Shown: positions 1 through 12,532 of the stretch, piece by piece
How positions within the stretch are numbered: position 1 is the first letter of the stretch
How the letters are laid out: every line of letters starts with the position of its first letter
Assembly (NCBI RefSeq): GCF_024139115.2
Contig: NC_085140.1
Location: 49,439,907-49,503,906 of the forward strand
Reading direction: 5' to 3'
DNA from: Armigeres subalbatus
Taxonomy: Eukaryota > Arthropoda > Insecta > Diptera > Culicidae
Length of the DNA stretch: 64,000 nucleotides
Position numbers and translations under genes: made by a program
The notes under the pieces: generated by a model
Seen by the model: only the letters and a program-made list of their open reading frames with translations
What the model was told of the DNA's origin: nothing
Databases searched by the model: none

Positions 1-394
1 CGAATGCATCGAACAGCATCGAACAAAAGCTTAATATTCAAATTACTAACCTGTTCACAGCATATTTGTTCACTTCCCGTGATAATGAACAAGAGTCCTA
101 TCTATTTCGGCTCAGCAGTTTCGTGCCAATTTAATAGCAGCTCGCGGTTTGGTGGGTTCATCACTGCACTTCACTTCTTCTAAAAGGGGCATTGAAAAAT
201 CAAGTTTTTACTCACTTCTCCGCACATGAGCAGCCCGAAATGTTGATAGAATGCAAATTAAACATCACTTTTTGAAATCAGTCGCTCGTTTGAACCGAAA
301 ACTTAATATAAACTGCTATTTTGCTCGATAAAAACGATTAAAAACTGATCGCGGAGCGAATGTAAACACTGGGACCGGCATCAGCAAACTAATA
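1..394. other. AT-rich intergenic DNA, nothing recognised
   Basis: I see no coding exon, RNA gene or clear repeat here. The stretch ends at the target-site copy of the foldback element that follows. Confidence 0.5.
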
Positions 395-1092
395 ATTAGG
401 GTGGTTCAAAAAATGATTTTGCTCGGCCACGCTTAGTCGATTATGATTTATAATTTGGGTGTCATCCGATGGTTTGGGTTGGTTTGAATAGAGGCTTACC
501 GTACACAGGTCGTTTCAGGTTTGTATGACAGTTGATCTGGCTAAGTTGAATTTTTCATTGTTCTGATTGTGGCACTCCGTCATTGGGACCATATGACTGG
601 ATGAAATATTCAAGAGCTTCAACTCCATAGAGTAGACTATGGACATTGAATGGTCGTTCCAATAGTTGGGAGTCGATTTTAATCGAGGTTGCGAATCTTT
701 AGCATGATAATTAGGCTTCTCAGAAGGCTTCAGTGAAACATGTAATTCAACAAAATAACCAGAACTTGTCTGTGATAGCTATTGCACCAGGGACAGATAC
801 TTAATACAAAAAGTGTGACATGGGGTGAGCGGGGAATAAAATGCTATTTTTTTCGTTCAGTGAAGTCTCTGGAATGTTGCTTTTAGCTATGTGGGTTCTC
901 TTTTCGCTAGCGTTTGGAGGGAAGGCGTTTGTTGCCAGTGTAATGAAAGGTTTAGTTTCCCATACTAGTTTTCATACAAACTTGAACCGGCTATGTTCAG
1001 TTTTTGTTCAAATCGGGTTTTGAAGGATACTCGGAGCGTGGGACAGAATCGAGTGAGCGTGGTGGAGCTGGGTCGTTTTTTGAACCACCCTA
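395..1092. mobile_element. Foldback/MITE element, AGGGTGG-terminus family
   Basis: The ends are inverted copies of each other: ATTAGGGTGGTTCAAAAAA on the left and the complement of TAGGGTGGTTCAAAAAAC on the right. The 6-base direct repeat CTAATA flanks it (389-394 and 1093-1098) and reads as a target-site duplication. The subterminal sequences are also loosely inverted (GCTCGGCCACGC against GAGCGTGGTGGAGC). No transposase is visible, so it is non-autonomous. Related termini with 6-base duplications recur near 17.3, 19.6 and 21.3 kb. Confidence 0.75.
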
Positions 1093-1209
1093 CTAATATT
1101 CGTTGTTTTTTTTATGTATACGACACCAATACTACTACAGTATATGACAGTTTTTATTGTACCAATACTTTCAAAACTTTGTTTTGGTACTCAACCCACC
1201 TTTACCTTA

Positions 1210-2070
1210 AATTTGTAGATTTTTTCCAAGAAGTTCTCAAAAAAATCCTTCAGAAATTTCTCTGGAAATTCTTTTAGGATAACCTTAAAAAACTTCTTAA
1301 TGAATTCTTCCGGAAATTCCTTAGGAAATTTTCTTGAAAAATATTTTAAAAATTTTATTAGGAATTCCATTAGATGTTTTTTTCGGACGTCTTTAAAAAT
1401 CCCTTTTGAAATTTCTTTGGAGATGTCTTCATAAATTCCTTAAGCAATTTCCTCGGACATTTATTATGGAAATTCTTCAAAAATTTCTCTACAAACTCCT
1501 TCAGCAATTCCCTTAGAAATTCTTAGAGAAATTCTTTTAAAAAGTCCTTCGGGAATTGCATCGACATTTCTTCAGGAATTCCTTCGGAATATTTTTTAAT
1601 AATTTCTGCGGAAATTCCTTTGGGAAATCTTTCAGAAAATTCTATAAGGATTCCTTTAGAAATTTTCTCATTTTCTCTAGTAAGGAATAACTGGATGCAT
1701 CGAAAATTCTAGAAAGAAATTCTTAGAATTCCTTTGATTTTTTCTAGAATTTCTGGAATTTCTATAGAATTTCCGTCCGTATTTTATACAAAAAATCATT
1801 CGGCCATCCTTGAACAGTTTTTTAGAATTCCTTGAAAAATTCTTTCGAACTTTTTTTTTGAATTCCTTTAAGAGCTTCTTGAGAAACTCCTTAACAAAAC
1901 ATGTTAGGAAATGCTTTGAAAACTCTATTAGAAGTTTGCTGAAAAATTCATTCATGGGTTTTATTTATCGAAACTTTCTAGTGGAATTCCATTGGAAATG
2001 CTTCCATGAGTTCTTTTTATAATGCCTTAAGAAATTTCTTCGAAAATGTTTTCATGAACACCAATAATAT
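1210..2070. repeat. Degenerate GGAATTCC-type minisatellite
   Basis: Short units built on variants of GGAAATTCCTTCAGGAATTC repeat throughout with many substitutions and small indels. Chance open frames rich in F, L, N and R arise from this composition and are not genes. Similar blocks lie at 5.8-7.2 kb and 7.4-8.1 kb. Confidence 0.7.
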
Positions 2071-2639
2071 TTTTATCGGGAACGAACTGCTCCTGGAATT
2101 CAGCTCATGGCACCGATATTCATCGCATCAAAAACAAAAGCAATGGAAAGCAATTTATTTTCTTTCTAATTCTTGTGATTTTTTTTTCAGATCGGGAGAT
2201 CGGGACAGTTCCCCTATTTCATTCTTTAATATATTTTCAAGAAAACTACAACAGCAATTTTGAAAAGAATTCCTTGAGCAAGTGGTTCTTGGTTCATTGG
2301 TTTGTTTATCTTGGTTTGGTTATCTTGGTTTCGGAAATGCTCCAGAATTCAATAAAATCACGTGCCGCTTAGTCCCGCCTTCTGAATGGAGGAGGAAGAA
2401 AAAAAGGACGTTATTTTTGTCAACCAACCCGGCAACAAAATAAGAATTTTGATTGGAAACTCGGTGGAATGTCAGGACCCTAAATGAATTATCTACGTTA
2501 TTAAATTACAGAATAAAATAGTTTTTAAAATAAAAAAAAGGTTAAGAAATTCAATAAAAATAATGATACATTGATTCTTTTGAATTAAAAAAAAATATCG
2601 AAAACAAATTGAAAAATGTGGTCAAATACTTAATAGTTG
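2071..2639. other. Intergenic DNA, nothing recognised
   Basis: AT-rich sequence with no convincing exon or RNA gene. Confidence 0.4.
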
Positions 2640-2925
2640 AATGTTCAATCTTCATATAGAAAACCCTGCATGGAAATTGTTGCGTCGAATGGAACTCGTT
2701 GCGAGTAATTCGGATATTGCTATGTTCCAAAAAGTGTGTCTACAAAATGTGTACACATACACATACACACACATACATACGCACATACAGATATCACCTT
2801 ATTTCATCGAGCTGAGTCGATTAGTATATAACACTACTATGGGTATCCGGGGCCCCAATCATAAGTTCGTTTTTGGAGTGATCATATAGCCTTTCAGTAG
2901 AACTTTGTTGTACGAGAAAGGAAAA
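2640..2925 (+). mobile_element. Inverted-repeat element fragment ending ACGAGAAAGG
   Basis: It contains GCGTCGAATGGAACTCGTTG, a CA-rich microsatellite, then GAGCTGAGTCGATTAGTATA, GTTCGTTTTTGGAGTGATCA and the terminus GTACGAGAAAGG. The same order of blocks occurs at 14.2-16.4 kb and 62.2-62.5 kb, where the opposite terminus CCTTTCTCGT is also present. This copy lacks a clear left end and has only one copy of the core module. Confidence 0.6.
2745..2790. repeat. ACACAT-type microsatellite
   Basis: Short CA/TA-rich simple repeat inside the element above. Confidence 0.7.
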
Positions 2926-5100
2926 AAATAGTCATCGTTTTTCCATCGATTGTTGATGTCGTCATTATAGAATCCGTGTCTAATGCCTTTCAAATGATCT
3001 GCCATAACTTGCTGCTTCTATCCCAACCCACACAAAAGGTGATAAAAAATCACACCACAGCATGCATCATTGCATCTACCACCAACCAAATCTGGCAAAG
3101 TAAGATCATCGATCCGATGCTGATGCAAAAATGAACATCATCATCATCATCATCATCTATCTTGGTACCTATTACCGAATGCACTCAACGAGCAATCTTG
3201 TCGCACAGAGCCCAAGTCGCACGGCAGACCACAATTCCGATGGGAATTCGAAGCGAGGCTGATTGAGAAGTTCTGCATTTCGTTAAAAAAAAAAGCAAAA
3301 CAACTTCAACATTGCTCTTTGATGTGGTTTGCAGTAGATTGGGTTAATTGCAAAAGCGTTCTACTTTGTCATCGTGTCAGTGGTGGCATGGTATCATGTT
3401 GAAGCATAAAATATGTTGGGAAGACTCCTACCACAGACTGTCAGTATAAACGAGGACAGCCAATGAAGGAAAACGTGGAGGCGCTTGCAGCATTTATTAG
3501 CAATAATATACGATAGGAAAGTGGAGGAACTGGCTGTCTAGTGTTAGGACCGGTTTGATGGCGTTCTTCGCGTTTCGTTGAAATTACTTGATCCGTTTCC
3601 AAAGTAGGTGAGAAAATGAAATCATCTTCAAAATACTAAGATTCGAATAATGAATGCTGCAATATTTTATTTTCTGTAAAATTCTTCAAAATTATTCAAC
3701 ATCCAACTTTCTGGGACGAATTGCACCATACCTGTTGTATGTAAATCAACATCGTACAGAGGCAACCAAACGTTATGTGCATGGAAATGGAAGAGAAAAG
3801 ACAAATAAGATTAACTCAATCTTAGCATTACATTTCCAAACACGTACCGAAACAGTGAAGCGTTTGATCCAATAACAGAATTAAGCGGAACACAAAACTC
3901 GATTGCGAATTCAGGGAAGCAAACAGACGAACCGAATAGAAGATTCGTACGATTGTATACCCACCTGTGTGGGTGACCTTGTGATTTGATAACAGTCGTA
4001 GAGGCTCTTATTGATTTGTAATTTGAATTTGGCGAAATCAACGCTTTGCCCGTTGCTTCATTAGGCGTTGAATGTTCTCTTATTGGTTTGTTATCAAGGG
4101 TGAAGCGTTGGGCTGTAGATTGGTCGTAGTTAGTATTTTAATTTACCTATATAGAAGATGCGCTAGTACCCGATGTCTCATTCAATTCTCCACCATGATT
4201 TTAATTCAACAGGCACGTATTCTGAAACAAACAGTAAGGCCGACTTCAGTCTGTTGATTCAGTTCAACTTCAGTTGATTTAACTTGATAAACCCATGGCA
4301 AAGAGGTATAAGGATGGTTAACTTTAACTATTTGTTGGCATTGCAGAACGACTGGTCTCAACATTTTTCACGAGTGGTACCTCTTTACATGTTATCTAAG
4401 ATTGTGGTACAGACTGTGGTACAGTTAAGTTATTCGGCTCATTTCTGAAAAAAAACTGGCTTTCTGAGCCACCACAACTGAGCTCTTGATTTTCAGTTAA
4501 ACTTTTGTAATCTAGTCAAAAAAAAAATCGATAAGTTCGGGAACGGTTTTTTTGTACCTACGTGATGATTGTTCTGTTTCAGGTACTCTACCTAGGAATT
4601 ATGAAATTATTTCGATATTTTGAAGCATTTCTATTAGATTGACGTTCGTGAAGTGCACACCAAGTCCAGCAGCTTAAGCGCCACTCTCGGGTTAGACAAG
4701 CTGCTGACGCTTTTTGCAGGTCCGGCTAAGTCTTTGTTCAGGCGGACTTTACATAGTGTTTCAAACACTCCGTCTTCTCGAACGTAAAAATAAATAAATC
4801 AAACTGAACTAAACAATGAAAAAAGGACCTCCGAATCAGCTTTCGCTCCCTTCAACCATTTTCAATGTACTCTCAACATGATTTTTTTACGCCGAATTCA
4901 GATACATGTTCAGATTTTCTGTAACACGTCCAGTCCAGCTGAATTTCGGCTTCTAACTTTGAGAATAAAGTTTGAATTTTGTAGAATGGGCCTTGTAGAA
5001 GGTAGACCTGTGCGCCGCCGCCGGTGGTTTTCCTCGCGCCACCGCCGCCGCCAACGATTTTGGGTCGGCGCGCCGCTGATCATCATTTTGCCACGCCGAT
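2926..5100. other. Intergenic DNA with minor repeat traces
   Basis: No exon is supported. A CAT trinucleotide run lies near 3138-3162. AACAGTAAGGCCGACTTCAG near 4230-4250 matches the core of the hairpin repeat found at 9.1 and 17.6 kb. Near 5010-5070 there is a short GC-rich patch of CCGCCG runs with open frames on both strands; I take these as composition effects. Confidence 0.4.
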
Positions 5101-5129
5101 GACTAATTGCAATAAAAAAATCAATTAAC

Positions 5130-5180
5130 TTAAGTCGAGTCGAGTCAAGCACGAGACACTGAAAACGGCCTAAGAGCTTC
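5130..5180 (-). repeat. Fragment of the hairpin repeat family
   Basis: GTCGAGTCGAGTCAAGCACGA followed by GACACTGAAAACGGCC corresponds to the loop and inner arm of the hairpin repeat at 17.5-17.75 kb, in diverged form. Confidence 0.45.
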
Positions 5181-5809
5181 ATTATCGGTCGCGAGCATTT
5201 TAATCACCTGCGCAGCGCTTTCATTTTAGTTTCGTCACTCGTTTCCGTATCGGTCACTATTTTCGGCTCTCAATTTGGTTGCTGTATTCCGTACCGGTGA
5301 CGTTTGACAGTTGATAGTTCATCAAATAGCAGCGCTCTTATTGCGCTACTAAATTTGGTCACCTGTCAGTCGCGCTACTGTTATAGCAGTGCGTTTAGTA
5401 GCGACCGGTAAAGTGTCAAGTAATGATACTGCGCTAAGACAGTTGGCTTATAAGGCAAACTGATTTAGCAAACTAATTAAATTCCAACTGTGAATGCTTT
5501 ACCGATTTTTTTGTCCTGACTCCCGAGTAAGTAATTTATATTTTGAAATCAATTTCTAAATATAATTGACAAAACCACTTGCTGAGCATCAGCAAAGCAA
5601 ATATTGCTGAGCAAATATTACGAGCATCAGTTAAAAACGCTGCTTATTTTCTTATTCACAGCCATTATAACCCAGAATTGGGGCGTTGTCACCTCGCTGC
5701 ATAGTATTTAGTCAAATTATTTAGTTAAAACGTCAGGTATTTTCAAACATTACGAAAATTTAATTTATATTTCTTGAAATTATTTAATACTGTACTGAGC
5801 CTTTTTGTA
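5181..5809. other. Intergenic DNA, nothing recognised
   Basis: No exon or RNA gene is supported. AT-rich DNA leads into the next minisatellite block. Confidence 0.4.
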
Positions 5810-7235
5810 AAATTCCTGGAATTTTTGAACATTCATTTATGAATTCCTTCGAAAAATACTCCAAAAATTAGTTCGGAAATAAATCAAGAAATGTATTTAA
5901 TAACTCCTCCAAATATTCCTTCGAAAAGTTTCTTTTAAAAAATCTTAGAAGATTATTTTAGGAATTCTTCCTCAAATTTGTTTGGGTATTCTTTTGGATA
6001 TTGCTTACAAAATTTCTCCAAAAATACCTTAGAATTTTCATTACGGATTTCTTCAGAAAATCCTTTACGAGACTCCTTGTGGAATTTCTTTGGTAGTTTC
6101 TTCAGCAATTCCTGCGGAAATTTCTTAAGGAATTTCTTTAAAAAAATCCATTCGTTTGAAAATGTTTCAGCAATTATTTCATGAATCGCTGGAAAGAAAA
6201 TCTTCTAGATATCCATAAGGACTACATTCAAAATATGCCTAAGGAGTTTCTTCAGAACTTCTTCCAGCAATTCCTTCAAAACATTCTCCGGGAATTCTTC
6301 CGGAACTTACTGCAGGATTTTCTTCGAAAATGTCTTCATCTTCCCGAAAGTCTTTTAGTGTTTGCGTTTTATTTTTGGATTTTTTTTTCGAAAATTGTAT
6401 AAGTAACTACATCGCAAACAACTTCATTTTCAATAAATTTCAAAGGATTTTTTGGAAGATCTCCCGAAAAAAAAATCTGAGGAAATCTCGGAGGTTTTTT
6501 GAATAATGTTTTAAAGAAGTCCCTGGAGGAATATCCGAAGGATTTTAGGTAGGGTTAGTTTCTTCAAGAATTCCTTTGGATTTTTTCCCAGGAATTATTC
6601 GCAATTTCCTCCAGAAATTTCTTTGAAGATTCGTCCAGGATTCCCTAGGAAATTGCCTCAAAAAGTTCTACAAAAACTCCTTCTTCGGAAATTCTTTCCT
6701 TAATATATATTCCTTAAATTTTACCTCAGAAATTCAGGAAAGTCAGAATTTCCTTCAAGTATTCCTTTGTTTAAAAGAACCTTAGGAAATTCGTTAAGTT
6801 TCGTTCTTTTGGAAATTCCGTTGAAATTTTCGTAGGAAATTGCCTTAGGAATTGCTTCATAAAATCCTTCAGGAATTCTTTCGTAATTCCCTTAGAAATT
6901 CTTTCGGATCTTCATTTCGGAAATCATTCGCAAATTTCGACAGAAAATATTTTAGATTTCCTCTAAAAATTCCTTCAGAATTTCATTTACAGATTCCATC
7001 GGAAATATGTTTAGTCTTTGAAAGTTTGCTTTGGAATTTCTTCGGAAATTAATACGGAGGATTATTTTAAGAATTCCTTCGGTTTTTTTTTTAGAAAAAA
7101 AAACGTTGGATTTTTTTTTAGAAATTCCCCTAGTTCCTAGGGGGGATCTACCTTAAACAGTTCCTTAGGAATTTCTATGGGTAATCCTTTGAAAATTCTT
7201 TGGTAACTTTAGGAAGTAGTTCTTGGGCAATTTCC
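5810..7235. repeat. Degenerate GGAATTCC-type minisatellite, long block
   Basis: Same family as the block at 1.2-2.1 kb: irregular units such as AATTCCTTCGGAAATTTCTT run for about 1.4 kb. Both strands are purine/pyrimidine balanced because the unit is nearly its own complement, so the DNA can fold locally at many points. It encodes nothing credible. Confidence 0.7.
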
Positions 7236-7240
7236 CCAAT

Positions 7241-7401
7241 GGTTCTTTCAAAAATTACGTAACGCTAAATTTGGTAATTTTGGACCCCCACCCTCCCCCT
7301 CGTAACGCTTTTTGTATGGAAGGTTTTTTTTTGTATGGATCGTAACACTCGGCTTAACCCCCTCCCTCCCCATTCAACGTTACGTAATTTGTGAAAGGAC
7401 C
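7241..7401. mobile_element. MITE with ATTACGTAACG terminal repeats
   Basis: The left end GGTTCTTTCAAAAATTACGT is matched by the complement of the right end GGTCCTTTCACAAATTACGT. Both sides carry CCAAT (7236-7240, 7402-7406) as a likely 5-base target-site duplication. The 161-bp body has two C-rich tracts and no open frame. It sits inside the minisatellite, so it is younger than that array. Confidence 0.7.
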
Positions 7402-7439
7402 CCAATAATTCCGTCACATCATGCTCTATTTCTTTTGAT

Positions 7440-8130
7440 TTTTTCTTTTTTTGATTTTGATTAATTCAAAGAAATTTCTTCGGAAATTGCTTTTGGGAAC
7501 CATTCGGAAATTCTTCTAGGAATTTCCTAGAACATTTTTTCGAAATTTACTGATTTTTCTGCGGGAATTCCTTCGGTTCCCTAATGTGAACTATTTTTGA
7601 AGTCGGCGCTAACGAGCAAAATTATATAATACCTATAAGTGCCTGCGTGCCCAAACCTTTGTTCCTTATGACAAATAAACGAGTCTACATTTAGCAAGCA
7701 AACAAGCTAGTTTGGTTTTGTATTTCTTCGGTATGATTTGTGGGAAGTCAGTCGTGGGATCAATAGTGAAGTTGGCAAAGTTCGGACGAAATATTTTACA
7801 CTAACTTCTTTCGAAAAATTCTTCAGAAATTTTGCCAGAAATGTCTTTATAAACTCTTTTCGTTATTCTCTCGGAGAGTTCTTTCTGAACCCCTTCGAAT
7901 TGTTTAAGGAATTCTTTCGGAAACTATTTCAATCCCTAATAAATTTCCGAATTAATCCTGGAAAAATATTTTATGGTTTTACCTGTGGTTTTACTAAAGG
8001 AATTTCCCAACGAGAACCATAATGGTTTTTGAAAAAATGTCTATATGAGTTTCCGCAGAATTTCTTATGGGGTTTTACAAAGGAATTTCTAATGAAACTT
8101 AAAAAAATCGTAGTTTCCTCCGGAAATGCC
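7440..8130. repeat. GGAATTCC-type minisatellite, third block
   Basis: Diverged units of the same family, interrupted near 7600-7780 by non-repetitive sequence. Confidence 0.55.
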
Positions 8131-9035
8131 TTCAATTTGGTTGGTCATCGTGCCCCTGTCTTACTCAGCCGAGCATATTTAAGTTATGTTGATCACAACC
8201 CCCCCACAAGATGACAGAAAGCCTTAGTTTCGCGTACCCACTTGGAAAATAGCAGATGGCGCCACACAACGTAAACAACGGGCCATCCTGCATCGCCGAC
8301 ACGGTTTTGTTGTAAGGGAAAATATATTTTTGTTTCGTCTTTTGTTGATGCCAAACCACGAGCAAGAGTTGCAGTACAAAAAGGCGTAGAGCCATTAATT
8401 GAACTAAATTAAAACAAAGCTAATTTGATTTCATAAAATTTTTCTTGTATTGAGTTTTCGAAGAACAGAATATAATATACAAAATAAAAGTAGGTTGTAA
8501 TCAAGTTGCGACAAAAATACTACTCGACTACGATAGAAGATAAAAACGATGCCGATGTTCCGGTTGTTGAAACGCTTGCGTCCGCCAGTGTGGTTGATAA
8601 CTTTTCGCTTCAATCATTGATTTATTCAGCAATCCACGTTCAAAACAGTTTATTGGAAAAATAAAATGTGAGCATTGTAAACATGAGCTTGTTCAGACTT
8701 CAGAACATATTGAGGCCAACAAAGATGAATTTTTTAATTTGCAAGATCTCGGAGACGGATTTAAAAATACTTATTAACGATTAACCGAAACACGAACTTC
8801 AACGTCGGGAAACATTATGCGCAGCTTGGATATCGCATAGTTATGAACATCTACAACACCCACCAACATGTTTTCTTAACAAGTTAGCTTAACACATTTT
8901 AGCACAAGAAGCCATTAATAATCATCGAAGTATTTTGATGAACTTATGCATTGATTTTAACCTGAAATATTGGCTTGAACAATATGCCTAACATTTCGAA
9001 GGCATACAAGATTTATCCGTAATAAAACTCATAAA
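8131..9035. other. Intergenic DNA, nothing recognised
   Basis: Short open frames on both strands show no family resemblance I can name. Confidence 0.4.
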
Positions 9036-9210
9036 ACTGTTAAGAAAATTATTTTGAGCATTTTAGTGGAATGTCTTCACTTGTCATAAGACGAGTTTGT
9101 ACAATCCCATTGAATTCCACCACTTAATTGTATCTTGACAGATACGTATTTCGACCTCAACAGTAAGGCCGTCTTCAGTGTCTCGTACTTGACTCGACTT
9201 CATAAAACTG
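9036..9210 (+). repeat. Single-arm copy of the 17.5 kb hairpin repeat
   Basis: It starts AAGAAAATTATTTTGAGC and runs through the outer arm (GACGAGTTTGTACAATCCC) and inner arm (AACAGTAAGGCCGTCTTCAG) to the loop sequence CGTACTTGACTCGACT. The second, complementary arm is missing. It therefore shows what one half of the perfect hairpin at 17.5 kb looks like alone. Confidence 0.65.
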
Positions 9211-10824
9211 ATTCTTTTCCGCGCCGAATAAAGCCCCAAACACAATGTTAGCGGAACGGCAACGGAAAGGGCAAATTTGACAGAAAACATATGGGCTAAC
9301 TGTTGTCACACGTTGTTCTATTTCAATAAAAATATAATGACTTAAATGAGACAAATATAACCATTTCTACTAGTGTCAATATTTGCTATTTAAAGTGAAG
9401 AACTGAATTCATTTCGAAATTCACAAAAATAAAGAAAAAAAATTGCTGTTTGCTTTTATCACACCCCTCTGAAATCAAACAAACAAAAACTATCTCAACA
9501 ACAACACAGTAACCATCGAACTGTCAACGAATCGGTGGAATGGTTCACAGCCTAAGTACTCCTATAATTGTTTCCATTATTCCAGCGCCAAACCAGGTTG
9601 TGATGATATCTATATAATTCATCACCCAGCTCCGTAGAGCTTGTGTATATACGAGCCTGTATCAAAATAACTAATGAGTAATGTAATTGTGTGATAAATG
9701 AATAAAAAAATATATATAAATAAAATTTGGGGTATATTTTTAACTTTTTACGCCATATTCAGGAAATGCTCACGAAATAATCGAGTTTGACAGAACCACC
9801 TGAACCAATTTTTCGGGGTACACTGACAATGTACTGGAGCTGTCAAGTTGCTCACGGGTTGGTTGATCATCTATTGAGATTTATGCATACAAGAACGCGA
9901 TGTGGGGAGTAAAATGTCCATTGTGGTTGTCATTAGTGGATTCCATCGTGAATGTCCTTCCAGGTTCTAAGGGTCACAGCAGGTGAACGAAGTAGCACTG
10001 CAAATTCTCTAAATATACTAGATATGCAGCCGCTCAAACCATGCCCAATTGTATATGTATCTCAAAGAATAATAGTTAGTTTTTTTTTCTGAAATTTAGA
10101 TATATTGTGCCTCTCGAACCTAACCCAAAAATACAAAAAAAAAATCGGTTTGATATCGTGGCAAGTGCAGAGGTATATTCGGCTTGCAGTGGGCGAGTGA
10201 TTGAATCATCATTTCCTCCCTCTTCCATTGCATTCTGACGTGACAGGTGCCAGTGTGACCTTACAAATGAGATCACCAGAATATTGAAGATGAGTATCTG
10301 TTGGTTTTCTGTGCAAGAACAGCTGATCTGGTTATAATGGAATAGCAACTACGGCCAGTCAGTCAAGCTCAAGCGCAGGCTCAATAAATGTACGTGACAG
10401 ATGGAATCCAGCAACCCATATGCATTCTGCAAGTTCTATTCTATGAACATCCAATTTTGTTTTTGAATTAAAAAGCTGACATAAACCTCGTGAGCAAATA
10501 AACCAAATTTCAATAAATTAAATTTTCGTTTTCCGTACGTTCTAAACACAATTCAACAACTCATATGCATTCTATAATGCCCACGCTATGGAATGCAAAC
10601 TTTATTATCAAAGTGAGAAGCCAAAATTCAGCTTTTCAGAGAAAAGAGATCAAATTTCTACGAAAATACGAACCTTTGTGAAATAAATTCTCTTTTCCAC
10701 AACAAATGAACGTATCAAATAAAATTCAACAACAGGTTTTTTATGTAATTCAAACCTCATTCTCAAAGTTAGAAGCCGAAAAGCTGCTTTACAGAACAGA
10801 CCAACCAAATTTCCATGAAATACG
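9211..10824. other. Intergenic DNA, nothing recognised
   Basis: No coding exon or complete mobile element is recognisable. Poly-A and poly-T runs are common. Confidence 0.4.
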
Positions 10825-10990
10825 TAGGGGGAATGACGGCTTTGGCAGGTTTTGTTCTATTATTGGCAGGGGGTTTTTTATGACTGATTGCCTATCAAAG
10901 AATTTTGTGGCCAAATTTCATAAAATTTGGCCGACAAAAACCCCCCTGCCAATAATAGAACAAAACCTGCCAAAGCCGTCTTTCCCCCTA
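10825..10990. mobile_element. Palindromic MITE, GGGGGAATGACGG family
   Basis: The 166-bp element is almost a complete palindrome. TAGGGGGAATGACGGCTTTG at the left is the near-exact complement of the right end CAAAGCCGTCTTTCCCCCTA, and the match continues inward for most of the length. A second copy of the same family, split by a retrotransposon fragment, lies at 25776-26935. Confidence 0.8.
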
Positions 10991-11180
10991 GTTTTGTGAA
11001 CAAATATCCGATTTTTTTTCTAAAAAAAAACTGGTCGTATTACAAAAAATCTGAATATATGACTGAATTCAGCGAAGAGAAATCTTCAAAGTACACTGAA
11101 AATAGTTGGAAACACTGTTGACTAGTATAATCCTCTTCTGATGCGAGATCTAGACAATGCTCGATAAGAGCCATCTTCTT

Positions 11181-11441
11181 TCTATATAATAAAAATGAAA
11201 TGGTCTGTGTTCGTATCCGCATAACTCGAAAACGGCTGGATGAATTTTCTTCATTTCTTCAACAGATAAGTTCGTTATCATTTCCGACGGGTTTATATGA
11301 TATTTCCCCATGCGAAAACTACGAGTAAAATTGAGTAAATCGTGAAAAACTAAACTAAGATTCGTATGGATAATTAGCATAGGCAGTTCACAACGCGCAT
11401 TTTCGCCTACTATGCAGTACAACGTCTGCCGGGTTGACTAG
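11181..11441 (+). mobile_element. Possible Helitron-like non-autonomous element
   Basis: It begins TCTATATAATAAAAATGAAA and ends GTCTGCCGGGTTGACTAG. A TC start, CTAG end, no terminal inverted repeat and a short non-coding body fit the non-autonomous Helitron pattern known from insects. The flanking bases do not give a clean A/T insertion site and I cannot confirm the subterminal hairpin, so this is tentative. Confidence 0.35.
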
Positions 11442-12327
11442 TCATTCATAATTTGCGAAGAGTTTTTTGGTAGAGTTGTCTTAGGTAGTGATTAATGGAA
11501 ACATCGGACGACTTAGATGGCCCGGGCAGATTGTCTCACAATAGGGGAAGTGCACCTCATTTGGCCAACCCTAGAAAATACATATTTTTCCAACCCTGTG
11601 AAAACGGCACTCGATAGTGATCCAAGGGTGTAGGGATCTATATGGACCGATCAAGTGGAAGATAAATTGCCGACTCTCCGTAGACAGCGTTGTTCGGTTG
11701 ACGACGCGACGTGCAGTTTTGAATCGAACATTAAATAAATCATGCATGTATGTACATGAATGAGAAGAAAAGCCGGTACGATTTTTCTTGATATCCACAT
11801 TACACTGATATGTTTACCTTTTATACTCTTGTCATTTCGAATGCTCAAAAAAACATTCAACTTTAATGAAAATGTTTGAAGAATTTTGGGGCTATGATAG
11901 GCACGGTTGTTTCGATCGCATATCATAATCTCTTCCATTTCCACTAGGCATATTCGCATCTTTTATACACTTGTTTCAGATACTTTGCATAACTGTGTTT
12001 CTTCGAAAGTTTGTACCAAAGAAAAGCAAATCGCTGATATGGTGGCAAGCGGTCTAAAATGCATGTTGATTATGTGTGAAATTTTAAGAAAATTGAAGAA
12101 CTTTGGAGCACCATTGGCTCATACCATAAAACTATACGGCATGGAGATTTCACAAAATAGACCCTCGGTATTGCGATGTTTTTTTCTGATTTGATACAAT
12201 AGTAAAAATTTTATAATGTTTATGACTTTATAAGTTTGTGTGTACTAGATAAATAATTAAGCCAAAATGCGCGAAACAACACGTTCTATTTGTCACGTGC
12301 CTAATTACATTATATGCCTAACGTCTT
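11442..12327. other. Intergenic DNA, nothing recognised
   Basis: Overlapping short open frames on both strands have no recognisable motifs. Confidence 0.4.
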
Positions 12328-12532
12328 TGGGTTCTCCAGTAGCCTTGCGTACAAAGGCGTAGGATTGCCAATCTGTGCGAGTTCGATTCTCGGTCCGGTC
12401 TCGGATGTTTTCGGATTGGAAACATTTTCGACACCCGACACACAAGATACATACTCATGCAATGGCGGGCATAGAAAAACTTTTAATTAAGAACTGAGAA
12501 AATGCTAATAGAATAATAAGTTGAAAAGCAGA
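12328..12532 (+). mobile_element. tRNA-derived SINE, Feilai-like
   Basis: The head CTCCAGTAGCCTTGCG and the B-box-like GAGTTCGATTCTCGGTCCGG are typical of a tRNA-derived SINE. The body GTTTTCGGATTGGAAACATT and TACATACTCATGCAATGGCG matches the copy at 18995-19511. This copy has uninterrupted GCGTAGGATT and so serves as the empty site for the MITE nested in the other copy. Confidence 0.75.

Noticed and set aside
4878..5182. Arginine-rich frames over a GC-rich patch on both strands
   Set aside because: CCG/CGG trinucleotide composition opens both strands; no homology recognised.
1677..8214. Many 60-95-residue frames rich in F, L, N, K and R
   Set aside because: Products of the degenerate GGAATTCC repeats on both strands; no conserved motif.
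12328..12532. Functional tRNA gene from the B-box sequence
   Set aside because: No full cloverleaf; the body and a second copy with AAG tail and target duplication show a SINE.
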